A stretch of 64,000 nucleotides of DNA from Ulvibacter algarum (GTDB taxonomy: Bacteria > Bacteroidota > Bacteroidia > Flavobacteriales > Flavobacteriaceae): positions 62,001-126,000 of the forward strand of contig CANLBJ010000008.1 in the NCBI GenBank assembly GCA_947488905.1, in the 5' to 3' direction. Positions 9,288 to 20,481 of this stretch are shown piece after piece (within the stretch, counting starts at the first letter, position 1; each line of letters opens with the position of its first letter). The notes below the pieces were generated by a model. The model was not told the DNA's origin. It ran no database searches and saw only the letters and a program-made list of their open reading frames with translations. The translations under genes were made by a program, and so were the position numbers.

Positions 9288-10769
9288 ATGAAAAAATACT
9301 TACTACTCCTACTCGCCCTTAGCATTTCAGTCACAAGTATTGCGCAAACTGAAAAAGAAAAAGTTCAAGAAACCGTATCTCAATCTCAAATAGAAGGGCA
9401 CATCTATTTTCTGGCAGATGATCTTTTACAGGGTAGAATGACGGGAACACCAGAAAATAAAATTGCTGCTTCTTATCTAGCAAACACTTTACGTGGTTAT
9501 GGTGTTAAACCAAATCCTAAAACAGGAGATTATTATCAGCCAGTAGCTTTGGAGAAAATGAGTCCGCCAGCAGATAAAATAGTGAAGTTGAATGGGATGT
9601 CTTTAGAAAAAATGGTCGTGCTAGAAGCTGCAGCTTTGCAGTATAATGACAAAGTGATTTTTGCTGGTCACGGTTTAGAAGACGATTATAAAAAAATAAA
9701 CGCCAAAGGAAAAGTACTTATCATTAAAGGTGGTAGTGCAGAATCTAAAGACACGAGAGCTGCTTTTGGTTTACGAAAAGAAAAAATGGCCTTGGCTACA
9801 AAAGCAGGTGCTATAGGTTTAATAGAATTATTAGATGCAGAAGATCAAATGTGGGATTTTATAGACCATAACTTTAATGCACCTTCGTTAAGTGTAGCAA
9901 ATGGAGATGCTTCAAAAAAAGATAGTGAACTGGCGTATGTTTGGGCTCAAGATAAAGGTGGTGAGATGGCGGCACAACTTTCTAATGAAAAAGCGATAGT
10001 AGCAAGTATTACAATTTCCGAAGCTGTAAAAGAAAAAGTAAGCTCTCAAAATGTGATTGGTATTGTAGAAGGTACAGACCCAACACTTAAAAACGAATAC
10101 ATTATTTACTCGGCACATTATGACCACGTAGGTATTGGCACACCTGACGAAACGGGTGATGATAATTATAACGGAGCGCGTGATAATGCGGTAGGTACGA
10201 CGACAGTTTTAAGTATGGCGCAGAATCTTGCTAAGTATCCAACAAAGCGCTCGGCTCTATTTATCTTGTTTACAGGAGAAGAGAAAGGTTTATTAGGTAG
10301 CGAGTATTATGTTGCAAACCCTGTGTTGCCTCTTAACCAAATGGTCTATTGTTTTAACAGTGATAATGCGGGTTATAACGACACTACTATTGCAACCATT
10401 GTAGGGCTAGAGAGAACTACGGCATCACATCACATTAAAGATGCTGCGGTCGCTTTTGGTATTACTGCTGTAGATGATCCTGCGCCAGAGCAGGGCTTAT
10501 TTGACCGTAGTGACAATGTACATTTTGCTAAAGCAGGCATCCCTGCGCCTACGTTCTCATTAGGTTTTACTTCTTTTAGCGGAGACGTTACTAAATATTA
10601 TCACAGACCAGGTGATGAAGCAGACACGTTAGATTATGACTATTTATTTAAGTTTTTTAGTGCCTATGTAATGGCAGGAAGAAATATAGGGAATGATCCT
10701 GTTACACCAGTTTGGGTAAAAGGTGATAAGTATGAGGAGGCTGGGAAGAAGTTGTACGGCGGGAAATAA
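9288..10769 (+). CDS. M28-family zinc metallopeptidase with PA-like insert
   Basis: Signal peptide; YSAHYDHVGIG, GARDNAVGTTTVLSMA, FTGEEKGLLGSEYY metal/active-site motifs. Confidence 0.92.
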   Translation: MKKYLLLLLALSISVTSIAQTEKEKVQETVSQSQIEGHIYFLADDLLQGRMTGTPENKIAASYLANTLRGYGVKPNPKTGDYYQPVALEKMSPPADKIVKLNGMSLEKMVVLEAAALQYNDKVIFAGHGLEDDYKKINAKGKVLIIKGGSAESKDTRAAFGLRKEKMALATKAGAIGLIELLDAEDQMWDFIDHNFNAPSLSVANGDASKKDSELAYVWAQDKGGEMAAQLSNEKAIVASITISEAVKEKVSSQNVIGIVEGTDPTLKNEYIIYSAHYDHVGIGTPDETGDDNYNGARDNAVGTTTVLSMAQNLAKYPTKRSALFILFTGEEKGLLGSEYYVANPVLPLNQMVYCFNSDNAGYNDTTIATIVGLERTTASHHIKDAAVAFGITAVDDPAPEQGLFDRSDNVHFAKAGIPAPTFSLGFTSFSGDVTKYYHRPGDEADTLDYDYLFKFFSAYVMAGRNIGNDPVTPVWVKGDKYEEAGKKLYGGK

Positions 10770-10857
10770 AAGACCGCTGCGCTGATGAAATATAGTGCAT
10801 AGAATTTTATAAATTAAACAAGCTTAACTCTCAGTCATTCTACTATAAGATGAAATA

Positions 10858-10888
10858 AAAAAATCTCCCTTGCAGGGAGATTTTTTTT
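10858..10888 (+). terminator. Bidirectional intrinsic terminator between M28 peptidase and argS
   Basis: AAAATCTCCCT-tgc-AGGGAGATTTT followed by T-run; A-run on the other side. Confidence 0.85.
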
Positions 10889-10937
10889 GCTCTACCGAGG
10901 CTCGAACAGAATTACTTTATAAATAATCTTAACTAGA

Positions 10938-12719
10938 TTACATTCTCTCAGGAACATCAATCCCTAACAACCCAAAAGCTGTCTTAATCACATCACCAAC
11001 GGCAGCACAAAGTGCAACTCTGAAGTTGATTTCAGTTTCGTTTTCTGCTGCAAAAATTGGCACGTTTTGGTAAAACGAGTTAAATTCTTTTACAAGATCA
11101 TATGTATAGTTTGCAACAACAGCTGGACTGTAGTTTGCAGCCGCAAGTTCTATAACTCCCGGAAACTGTTGCAACGTTTTAAGTACGTCTTTTTCTTTTG
11201 GCTGTAGATCATACCCTTGCATTTGGTCTGCGCTCAATGTGACACCGTTTGCCTTTCTAACAATAGATTGAATACGTGCATACGTGTATTGAATGAATGG
11301 ACCCGTGTTACCTTGAAAATCTACACTCTCTTCAGGATTGAAAAGAATACGTTTTTTAGGGTCTACTTTAAGGATGTAATATTTTAAAGCACCTAGCCCT
11401 ATTGTATGATATAGTTCTGTTTTTTCTTCTTCACTAAAGTCATCAATCTTACCAAGTTCTTCTGAAATTTTACGAGCCGTGTCTGCCATATCTGCAATCA
11501 AATCATCTGCATCTACCACAGTCCCTTCTCTACTCTTCATTTTTCCTGAAGGGAGATCTACCATCCCGTAACTTAAATGGAATAAGTTATCTGCCCAGGC
11601 AAAACCTAGTTTTTTAAGGATTAAGAATAAAACTTGAAAGTGATATTCTTGTTCGTTTCCTACGGTGTAAATCATTCCGTTTACGTCTGGATAATCTTTT
11701 ACACGCTGGATAGCTGTACCAATATCTTGGGTCATATACACCGCAGTACCATCGCTACGCAAAACAATCTTCTCGTCAAGTCCTTCTTCTGTTAGGTCAC
11801 ACCATACAGAACCATCTTCTTTCTTTATAAAAACACCAGATTCTAATCCTTCTGCTATAAATTCTTTTCCTAATAAATAAGTATTACTCTCGTAGTAGTT
11901 CTTGTCAAAGTCTACCCCAATTGTTTTATAAGTTGCATCAAACCCTTCATATACCCAACCGTTCATTTTTTGCCATAAGGCAACTACTTCTTTATCGCCT
12001 GCTTCCCATTTAAGAAGCATTTGTTGTGCTGCTATAATTAAAGGGGCTTCTGCTTTAGCTTCATCTGTCGTTTTCCCATCAGCTTCTAATGCAGCTATTT
12101 CTTTTTTATATTCTTGATCAAATTTTACATAGTAGTTTCCTACTAGCTTGTCTCCTTTTAAACCTGTAGACTCTGGAGTTTCCCCATCACCATAACGTTC
12201 CCAAGCAAGCATACTTTTACAAATATGAATACCACGATCATTAATGATTTGTGTTTTATATACTTTTTTACCTGCTGCCTTTGTGATGTTAGCTACACTA
12301 TAACCTAGCAATACATTACGCACGTGACCTAGGTGTAATGGCTTATTTGTATTTGGTGATGCATACTCCACCATCATCGCTTGGTCACCTTGTGGTTTTG
12401 TACCAAAGGTGTCCCAATCTGGCACATTTCCGAAGAAATCTAGAAAATGAGCATCGCTCAACACCACGTTTAAAAAACCTTTAACGACGTTAAAACGAAT
12501 AACTTCTTCAACGTTTTCTACAAGATAGTTTCCTATTGCTTCTCCTATCTGCACAGGGTTTCCTTTTACTACGCGGAGCATAGGGAATACAACTATTGTA
12601 ATATCGCCTTCAAATTCTTTACGCGTTGCTTGAAACTCTACCGTTTCTAGTGTTGCTTGGTATAAATTTGAAATAGCTTCTTTAACTTTTAGAGAAAGGG
12701 TCTCTTGTAAGGTCATCAT
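10938..12719 (-). CDS. argS: Arginyl-tRNA synthetase
   Basis: VEYASPNTNKPLHLGHVRNVLLG (HIGH), GMVDLPSGKMKSREGTVVDADDL, terminal GLLGIDVPERM. Confidence 0.97.
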   Translation of the reverse strand: MMTLQETLSLKVKEAISNLYQATLETVEFQATRKEFEGDITIVVFPMLRVVKGNPVQIGEAIGNYLVENVEEVIRFNVVKGFLNVVLSDAHFLDFFGNVPDWDTFGTKPQGDQAMMVEYASPNTNKPLHLGHVRNVLLGYSVANITKAAGKKVYKTQIINDRGIHICKSMLAWERYGDGETPESTGLKGDKLVGNYYVKFDQEYKKEIAALEADGKTTDEAKAEAPLIIAAQQMLLKWEAGDKEVVALWQKMNGWVYEGFDATYKTIGVDFDKNYYESNTYLLGKEFIAEGLESGVFIKKEDGSVWCDLTEEGLDEKIVLRSDGTAVYMTQDIGTAIQRVKDYPDVNGMIYTVGNEQEYHFQVLFLILKKLGFAWADNLFHLSYGMVDLPSGKMKSREGTVVDADDLIADMADTARKISEELGKIDDFSEEEKTELYHTIGLGALKYYILKVDPKKRILFNPEESVDFQGNTGPFIQYTYARIQSIVRKANGVTLSADQMQGYDLQPKEKDVLKTLQQFPGVIELAAANYSPAVVANYTYDLVKEFNSFYQNVPIFAAENETEINFRVALCAAVGDVIKTAFGLLGIDVPERM

Positions 12720-12790
12720 TATTAATTTTTAAGAATGCAAAGATAGTTTTTTTGACGTTTTTACTGGTTCTTCTTAGTATCTTTAAAACT

Positions 12791-13222
12791 ATGCTAGTAA
12801 ATGTATCTTATAACAATACAGAAATCACAAGAAAAATAGATCTCGAAGTTGGTAAGCCTTACACTCTAAAAGAGCGTTTTAAATTAAAAGGCATAGGCAG
12901 CAGCAAACTTATTATTACCAAAACGAGCATACAAATACACAATCTGCTCATTCTAGACAGCAACCGTAATCAGTGCAATATTGAGTTACGACCTAATGGT
13001 ATTATCGTTGGCTTTAGATCACTTTTAGAGAGTTACGCTCTGGTAATCCCATACTACAAACTAGTTATATATAAAGGTCGTGCAGAAGAGTATTCTATTC
13101 ACAGAGATAATTATTTTATTAAGATAGAAGCAAAGGCAAAAGACAGTGCTACCCATAAATTTATACAGAAAATGATGACACAAAAGAACAATACTGCCTC
13201 TGTACGTATAGAAGATTTGTAA
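12791..13222 (+). CDS. Hypothetical PH-like-fold protein (start moved from 12752 to ATG at 12791)
   Basis: MLVNVSYNNTEITRKIDLEVGKPYTL...; the first 13 codons of the supplied ORF overlap a TTGAC/TATCTTTA promoter-like sequence. Confidence 0.55.
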   Translation: MLVNVSYNNTEITRKIDLEVGKPYTLKERFKLKGIGSSKLIITKTSIQIHNLLILDSNRNQCNIELRPNGIIVGFRSLLESYALVIPYYKLVIYKGRAEEYSIHRDNYFIKIEAKAKDSATHKFIQKMMTQKNNTASVRIEDL

Positions 13223-13225
13223 CTA

Positions 13226-13432
13226 CTATCTTCTATTTTTTAAGAAAGCACCAGCAACAAGAGCAATCACACCTAGACCAATCATCCCAAAAGTTTGATT
13301 GTTTGGGTCTACCGTATCATTACTCGCAATCAATCCTGCATCTATAGTTTCAGTTGGGGCAAAGACATTCCAAAGACCAAAGGCTACTAGAGCAATTCCT
13401 GTTATGATTAATATGAGTTTTAGTATCTTCAT
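13226..13432 (-). CDS. Small hypothetical membrane protein
   Basis: Two hydrophobic segments, 68 aa. Confidence 0.5.
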   Translation of the reverse strand: MKILKLILIITGIALVAFGLWNVFAPTETIDAGLIASNDTVDPNNQTFGMIGLGVIALVAGAFLKNRR

Positions 13433-13616
13433 TACTACAGAAATATTAAATTTACTTACAGCAAATATCGGCTTTTAATTAATAATGAAGTTTTTCTTTT
13501 TTGTTAATGAAGCAGGATGACATATCTTTTTAAGTAATACAATTAACAAGAGTTTAATTTTTCTGAAGCAAAACAAAGCACTTTACTTTTGTATCTTTAA
13601 GCAAAACAACTTCATA

Positions 13617-15050
13617 TTGAAAATACTACTTACAGGCGCGAATGGATATATAGGAATGCGACTACTACCTTTACTCTTAGAACAAGGGCACGAGGTGGTT
13701 TGCGCCGTGCGCGATGCTAACAGACTTTCTGTACCACCAGAAATGCGAAAAAAAATTGAAGTAGTTATTATAGATTTTTTAAAACCCGTTGCACAAGACC
13801 TTTTACCTAAAGACATAGACGCAGCTTACTACCTCATACACTCTATGAGCTCTTCTACAGAAGACTTTGACGAAAAAGAACAACTCGCTGCTCAACATTT
13901 TGTAGAGTACCTCTCTCCTACTGCTTGCAAACAAATTATATATGTGGGTGGTATTGCAAATGAAAAAAACTTAAGCAAACACTTGTGGTCACGTAAAAAC
14001 GTAGAAGGCATATTGTCACAAGGTAAAGCAAAACTTACTGTATTGCGTGCAGCGATAATAGTAGGTAGCGGAAGCGCTTCTTTTGAAATCATTAGAGATT
14101 TATGCGAAAAACTTCCCTTAATGATTACGCCAACTTGGGTAAAAACCAAGTGCCAACCTATTGCTATTAGAGATGTACTTAATTACCTCATAGGTGTTTT
14201 AGGCAATGAGCGGTGTTATGATGATGCCTTTGATATAGGTGGGCCAGATATTTTGAGCTACAAACAGATGATGCAAGAGTACGCAAAGTTTAGAGAGATC
14301 AATCTAACCATTATAGATGTTCCTTTTTTATCACCTAAGCTTTCTAGTTACTGGCTATATTTTGTAACTTCTACATCATATAAACTCGCACTAAACTTGG
14401 TAGACAGTATGCGAATAGAAGTGATCACAAAAGACACTAGGCTTAGAGATATGCTTAATGCAGAACCTGTTTCTTATATAAAAGCGATAGAATTAGCATT
14501 TAAAAAAATAAAACAGAACCAAGTAGTATCCAGTTGGAAGGATAGTATGGTGAGTGGACGTTTTAGAAAAGATTTAAAACAATATGTAGAAGTACCAGAT
14601 CAAGGCTGCGTTAAAGATGCACAAAAAATACAATTAGAAGACCCAGTACTAGCGTTAGAAAACATTTGGGCGATAGGCGGAAAGCGCGGCTGGTATTATG
14701 GTAACTGGCTCTGGAAAGTTCGCGGGTATATGGATAAACTGCTAGGCGGAGTTGGCTTGCGCCGTGGACGTACGCATCCCACAAAAATTTATGAAGGAGA
14801 TGCACTAGACTTTTGGAGAGTTATTCTTGCAGATAAGAAAAACAAAAGACTGCTCCTTTTTGCAGAAATGAGAGTACCTGGAGAAGCCTGGTTAGAATTT
14901 AAAATAGATAAAGACAATGTTTTGCACCAAACAGCAACCTTTAGGCCTCGAGGCATTCTGGGTAGGCTATACTGGTACAGCATGTTACCCTTCCATTATT
15001 TTATCTTCGGAAATATGATAAAAAGAATTGCTAGTTATAAAGAGATATAA
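13617..15050 (+). CDS. SDR-family NAD(P)-binding protein with C-terminal DUF2867-like domain (TTG start)
   Basis: KILLTGANGYIGMRLLPLLLEQGHEVVCAVRD; C-terminal WKVRGYMDKLLGGVGLRRGRTHP...FRPRGILGRLYWYSMLPFHYFIF. Confidence 0.9.
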   Translation: MKILLTGANGYIGMRLLPLLLEQGHEVVCAVRDANRLSVPPEMRKKIEVVIIDFLKPVAQDLLPKDIDAAYYLIHSMSSSTEDFDEKEQLAAQHFVEYLSPTACKQIIYVGGIANEKNLSKHLWSRKNVEGILSQGKAKLTVLRAAIIVGSGSASFEIIRDLCEKLPLMITPTWVKTKCQPIAIRDVLNYLIGVLGNERCYDDAFDIGGPDILSYKQMMQEYAKFREINLTIIDVPFLSPKLSSYWLYFVTSTSYKLALNLVDSMRIEVITKDTRLRDMLNAEPVSYIKAIELAFKKIKQNQVVSSWKDSMVSGRFRKDLKQYVEVPDQGCVKDAQKIQLEDPVLALENIWAIGGKRGWYYGNWLWKVRGYMDKLLGGVGLRRGRTHPTKIYEGDALDFWRVILADKKNKRLLLFAEMRVPGEAWLEFKIDKDNVLHQTATFRPRGILGRLYWYSMLPFHYFIFGNMIKRIASYKEI

Positions 15051-15059
15051 CTAGCAATT
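15026..15059 (+). terminator. Long hairpin overlapping the 3' end of the SDR gene
   Basis: AATTGCTAGTTATA-aagaga-TATAACTAGCAATT, perfect 14-bp stem spanning the stop codon. Confidence 0.55.
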
Positions 15060-15097
15060 TGATTTAATAAATTTTCAATAAAGAGCTTTATAACTGT

Positions 15098-16039
15098 TTA
15101 AGCTATCGCTAATTTTTTTGGCAAGAAAACCTCTGCCATCATACATCTTGCGCTACCACCACCACAAGTTTCTATTGTTGTAAGGTCGCTGCTTAAAATC
15201 TTACAATGCTTCTGTATTGCTTTTACTTGATCTGGTTTTAAACTAGATCTAGCCGCTTCACTCATCACCATATATTTGTGATCTTTACCTTGCACTTGTA
15301 ACATATTACCAGCAAACTGATGCATTTGCTCTTCTGTGATGGTAATGATTTCTTTTTTAGTTTCTTTAAGATGCTTTATTACATTTTTCTTTTCGTGCTT
15401 ATCATCTATTGTGTCTAGGCAAATTACCGCAAAATTTTCTGCTAGTGCCATCATCACATTTGTATGGTAAATAGGTAACCTTTGGTTTTTTGCTGTTTGG
15501 TTTGCAGTAAAAATAACAGGGTCATACTCAAAATCTTCGCAAAACTCAATCACTAGCTCTTCATCTGCTCTTGGAGAGATTGCACAATACGCCTTTTTAT
15601 TTACTCTATCTAAAAGTAAACTACCTGTACCTTCTAAAAAATAACCTTGGTCTTCTGCTTCTGTATAATCCATAAAGCCGTCTACCGTAAAACCTTCTTT
15701 TTCTAGTCTATTGATTACCTCTTCGCGGCGCTCTCTCCTTCTGTTCTCTGCAAACATTGGGTACATTGCTACGGTTCCGTTTTCGTGAAAACTCACCCAG
15801 TTATTAGGGAATACAGAATCTGGTGTATCCATTTTTAAGTCATCATCCTCTACAATAACATTTACCCCTACACCTCTTAACTTAGCTACAAAAGCATCAA
15901 ACTCAGCTTGAGCATTTGCATTTATCTCTGTATTTCTTAACTGGAGATCTTCCTGAAAATAGTTATTTACAGCTGTTTCTTCGTTCATCCTAAAAGCAAC
16001 TGGACGAATCATTAATATAGTATTGGTAATTTGTGACAT
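15098..16039 (-). CDS. ctlX: Citrulline utilization hydrolase, CtlX-type (arginine deiminase superfamily)
   Basis: MSQITNTILMIRPVAFRMNEETAVNNYFQ...DSVFPNNWVSFHENGTVAMYPMFAENRRRERR...CGGGSARCMMAEVFLP. Confidence 0.85.
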   Translation of the reverse strand: MSQITNTILMIRPVAFRMNEETAVNNYFQEDLQLRNTEINANAQAEFDAFVAKLRGVGVNVIVEDDDLKMDTPDSVFPNNWVSFHENGTVAMYPMFAENRRRERREEVINRLEKEGFTVDGFMDYTEAEDQGYFLEGTGSLLLDRVNKKAYCAISPRADEELVIEFCEDFEYDPVIFTANQTAKNQRLPIYHTNVMMALAENFAVICLDTIDDKHEKKNVIKHLKETKKEIITITEEQMHQFAGNMLQVQGKDHKYMVMSEAARSSLKPDQVKAIQKHCKILSSDLTTIETCGGGSARCMMAEVFLPKKLAIA

Positions 16040-16145
16040 AGATTTAATTTTACAATGCAAAATTAAATCTATTTTCTTAATTTATGGCACTTTAATTGTA
16101 ATCTGATAAACAAATATTCGACTACCATTTTAAATAAATTTAATT

Positions 16146-16586
16146 ATGAAAAAAGCATTCTTATTCTTCTTATTTACATTTTTTACACTCTCGTCACTTA
16201 CAGCACAAGAATGGCAAAAAGATATGGATGCCGCAAAAGCGCTGGCTAAAAAAACAGACCGTCCTATTGTACTTGTCTTTCAAGGTAGTGATTGGTGTGC
16301 ACCTTGCATTAAACTAGATAGAGAGATATTTCAATCTGACCAGTTTAGATTATACGCTAGTGACCATTTTGTAATGTTACAAGCAGATTTTCCTCGTAAA
16401 AAGAAAAATGCTTTATCGCCAGAAATGACAGCACACAACAATGCACTTGCAGAACGTTATAACAAAAGAGGTATTTTTCCGCTTGTAGTTGTAATGGACT
16501 ATGAAGGTAAAGTACTTGGGGAAACAGGCTATTCTAGCGCATCACCTAGTTCTTATATTCTAGAAATTGATAGTTTTACAAAGTAA
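16146..16586 (+). CDS. Secreted thioredoxin-family protein
   Basis: Signal peptide; IVLVFQGSDWCAPCIKLDREIF (CAPC). Confidence 0.85.
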   Translation: MKKAFLFFLFTFFTLSSLTAQEWQKDMDAAKALAKKTDRPIVLVFQGSDWCAPCIKLDREIFQSDQFRLYASDHFVMLQADFPRKKKNALSPEMTAHNNALAERYNKRGIFPLVVVMDYEGKVLGETGYSSASPSSYILEIDSFTK

Positions 16587-16607
16587 GAGATTCATTCTTA
16601 AGATTAA

Positions 16608-17522
16608 TTAATCTCTAATTAACGGTAGCGTACTACATCTTAACAGCCCCTCCTGTTTTGAGATCTCAAAATAAGGTACTTCTTCAACAGTAAAGCCTTG
16701 TGCTCTTAACCAAGTATTAAGGCGTGTAAAGTTTTTTTCTGAAATAATAACATCTTCACTTATGCTAAAGATATTACTATTCATGTGGTACATTTCTTTT
16801 TTATCAATCTGGAAGCAATTCTCTTTTCCGAAGTGATTTACTAACCACTCATACTCCTCTTTCTCAAGAAAACCATTTTCGTGAATGATACATTTTCCTT
16901 TACCTATGGGCTGAAAACAACAGTCTAAATGCAAGGCATTATCTTCTGCAACAGTATTACTTTTTCGTAAATTAAAAGACTTCACTTTTTTCTTCGGAAA
17001 TGTTTTTTGTAAAAATTCTATTGCTTCTTGATTAGTGCGAGCCGTAATGTAATCTGCATAATCATCTCCCCTATAAGTACCCACAAAAATGTAATCACCG
17101 TGTGGCATCACATCTCCTCCTTCTACGTGTGCCTCCTCCGGAAAAATGATTCTATTCTCCTTAGGCACCTGAGACCACACGTGCTCAATAGCTGTAAACT
17201 CTTGCTCTCGATCTGGAAGAATATTTGCTTTAAAAAACTTGTCTTCTATCACAAAACCTATGTCTCTAGAAAATATTTGATTATAATCTAGGATATCTGT
17301 TGGGCGATAAACAGTCACGTCATACTTATCAAAAACAGCTTTTACAGAAGCAATCTCTTTTACCATATCTGGAACTTCTGGATAGGTTCCTGCTTTTAAA
17401 TGCATTGCAGATTTAGGATCATATGTATCTTCTAATGTTGGTGCTGGACCATTTGTTTTTGCAGTACCAAGAACAACTGCTCTTAGTCTTGAAAACTCAT
17501 TATGTACGTGTAGTTTTATCAT
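16608..17522 (-). CDS. Dimethylarginine dimethylaminohydrolase/amidinotransferase-family protein (start moved to MIKLHVHNEF)
   Basis: SRDIGFVIEDKFFKANI, HVEGGDVMPHGDYIFVG, LHLDCCFQPIGKGKCI, LLRCSTLPLIRD. Confidence 0.85.
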   Translation of the reverse strand: MIKLHVHNEFSRLRAVVLGTAKTNGPAPTLEDTYDPKSAMHLKAGTYPEVPDMVKEIASVKAVFDKYDVTVYRPTDILDYNQIFSRDIGFVIEDKFFKANILPDREQEFTAIEHVWSQVPKENRIIFPEEAHVEGGDVMPHGDYIFVGTYRGDDYADYITARTNQEAIEFLQKTFPKKKVKSFNLRKSNTVAEDNALHLDCCFQPIGKGKCIIHENGFLEKEEYEWLVNHFGKENCFQIDKKEMYHMNSNIFSISEDVIISEKNFTRLNTWLRAQGFTVEEVPYFEISKQEGLLRCSTLPLIRD

Positions 17523-17613
17523 AGATAACAAATATAAATGTTTAGATTCTATTTTACTTCGGAAAATTTTATGGACTTCACAATTGTTTATATTATTAAA
17601 ATTTCGGCATAAA

Positions 17614-17640
17614 AAAAGCACCTCTAGAAAGAAGTGCTTT
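17614..17640 (-). terminator. Intrinsic terminator downstream of gltA
   Basis: AAAGCAC...GTGCTTT hairpin with A-run on the + side. Confidence 0.65.
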
Positions 17641-17666
17641 AATCAATTATCTTTTATTTTAATACA

Positions 17667-18953
17667 TTATCTTTTAGAAATCTCTTTAAAAGGTCTAAGG
17701 TTTTCACCTATATAAACCTGTCTTGGACGACCTATTGGCTCTTTTCTAGCACGCATTTCTTTCCATTGCGAAATCCATCCTGGAAGTCTACCTAAAGCAA
17801 ACATAACAGTAAACATCTCTACAGGAATCCCCATAGCTCTATAAATAATACCTGAATAAAAATCTACGTTAGGATATAATTTTCTATCTACAAAATAAGG
17901 GTCACTTAAAGCTTCAGAAGAAAGACCTTTTGCTATATCTAATACTGGATCTTCTACACCTAAATCTGCAAGTACATTATCTGCAGCTACTTTAATTATT
18001 TTTGCACGAGGATCAAAGTTTTTATAAACTCTATGACCAAAGCCCATTAATCTAAATGGATCAGACTTGTCTTTAGCTTTTGCCATAAACTTCTTAGTAT
18101 CTCCACCATCTTCTTTAATTGCTTCAAGCATTTCTAAAACCGCTTGATTAGCACCACCATGTAATGGACCCCATAATGCAGATATTCCTGCTGCTAATGA
18201 AGAATATAGTCCTGCATGTGAAGAACCAACCATACGTACAGTAGATGTAGAACAGTTTTGCTCGTGATCTGCATGTAATATTAATAATTTATCTAATGCA
18301 TTTAATAAAATATCATTTTGCTTGTATTCTTCATTTGGTTTTTCAAACATCATTTTTAAGATGTTCTCAACATAGCTTAAGCTAGTATCACCATAGTTTA
18401 ATGGTAATCCTTTTTGTTTACGCATTGTCCAAGCTACTAATACCGGAAATTTCCCTAATATTTTAACAATAGCATTGTACATATCTTGCTCGCTATCAAC
18501 ATTTACAGAAGTTGGATTAAAAGCAGTAAGTGCACTTGTTAAAGAAGACAAAACTCCCATTGGGTGTGCAGTCTTTGGAAAAGCATCTAAGATTTTCTTT
18601 AGATCATCATCAACAACACTTTCTTCTTTGATATCTGCATGAAATTTATCTAGCTCTGATTGAGTAGGTAATTCACCAAAAATCAACAAATAAGCTACTT
18701 CTAGAAAATCTGCTTTCTCTGCAAGCTCTTCTATAGAATAACCTCTGTAGCGCAAAATTCCTTCTTCTCCATTTAAAAACGTGATGGCACTCTCACACGA
18801 ACCAGTATTTTTATAACCAGGATCAATGGTAGTTACACCTCCTGTAACTCCTCTAAGAGTTTTAATATCTATTGCTGTTTCGTTCTCAGTACCCGTGATT
18901 AAAGGAAATTCATACTTTTTTCCATCAATCTCTAAAGTGGCCATTTTTGACAT
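17667..18953 (-). CDS. gltA: Citrate synthase
   Basis: DPGYKNTGSCESAITFLNGEEGILRYRGYSIEELAEKADFLEVAYLLIFGELP; GFGHRVYKNFDPRA. Confidence 0.97.
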   Translation of the reverse strand: MSKMATLEIDGKKYEFPLITGTENETAIDIKTLRGVTGGVTTIDPGYKNTGSCESAITFLNGEEGILRYRGYSIEELAEKADFLEVAYLLIFGELPTQSELDKFHADIKEESVVDDDLKKILDAFPKTAHPMGVLSSLTSALTAFNPTSVNVDSEQDMYNAIVKILGKFPVLVAWTMRKQKGLPLNYGDTSLSYVENILKMMFEKPNEEYKQNDILLNALDKLLILHADHEQNCSTSTVRMVGSSHAGLYSSLAAGISALWGPLHGGANQAVLEMLEAIKEDGGDTKKFMAKAKDKSDPFRLMGFGHRVYKNFDPRAKIIKVAADNVLADLGVEDPVLDIAKGLSSEALSDPYFVDRKLYPNVDFYSGIIYRAMGIPVEMFTVMFALGRLPGWISQWKEMRARKEPIGRPRQVYIGENLRPFKEISKR

Positions 18954-19090
18954 AAATTCTTTTCTTTTTTAGTTGTATTTCCGACTAAACGGAAGCGCTA
19001 AGATACAAATTATTGCACACTTTAGAAAAGTGAAATACTTTAATATTTGGTTAAATTAATGCTAAATAAATAACAAAGAATTTTGCATAA

Positions 19091-19124
19091 AAAAAGCGAG
19101 CTATATTTCTATAGATCGCTTTTT
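19091..19124 (-). terminator. Intrinsic terminator downstream of eno
   Basis: AAAAAGCGA-g-CTATA-tttc-TATAG-a-TCGCTTTTT. Confidence 0.75.
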
Positions 19125-19143
19125 ACTATTATTTATTGAGCAA

Positions 19144-20463
<1,320 letters not shown>

Positions 20464-20481
20464 CTATTAATTATATTTTTA

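Noticed and set aside
10886-10906. GCTCTACCGAGGCTCGAAC resembling antisense tRNA D-arm/T-loop words
   Set aside because: Too short and cannot be folded into a cloverleaf; no acceptor stem or anticodon arm. Coincidental or a minimal remnant.
13583-14983. Minus-strand ORFs inside the SDR gene (13583-13816, 13892-14149, 14611-14805, 14789-14983)
   Set aside because: Antisense to a well-supported SDR coding region.
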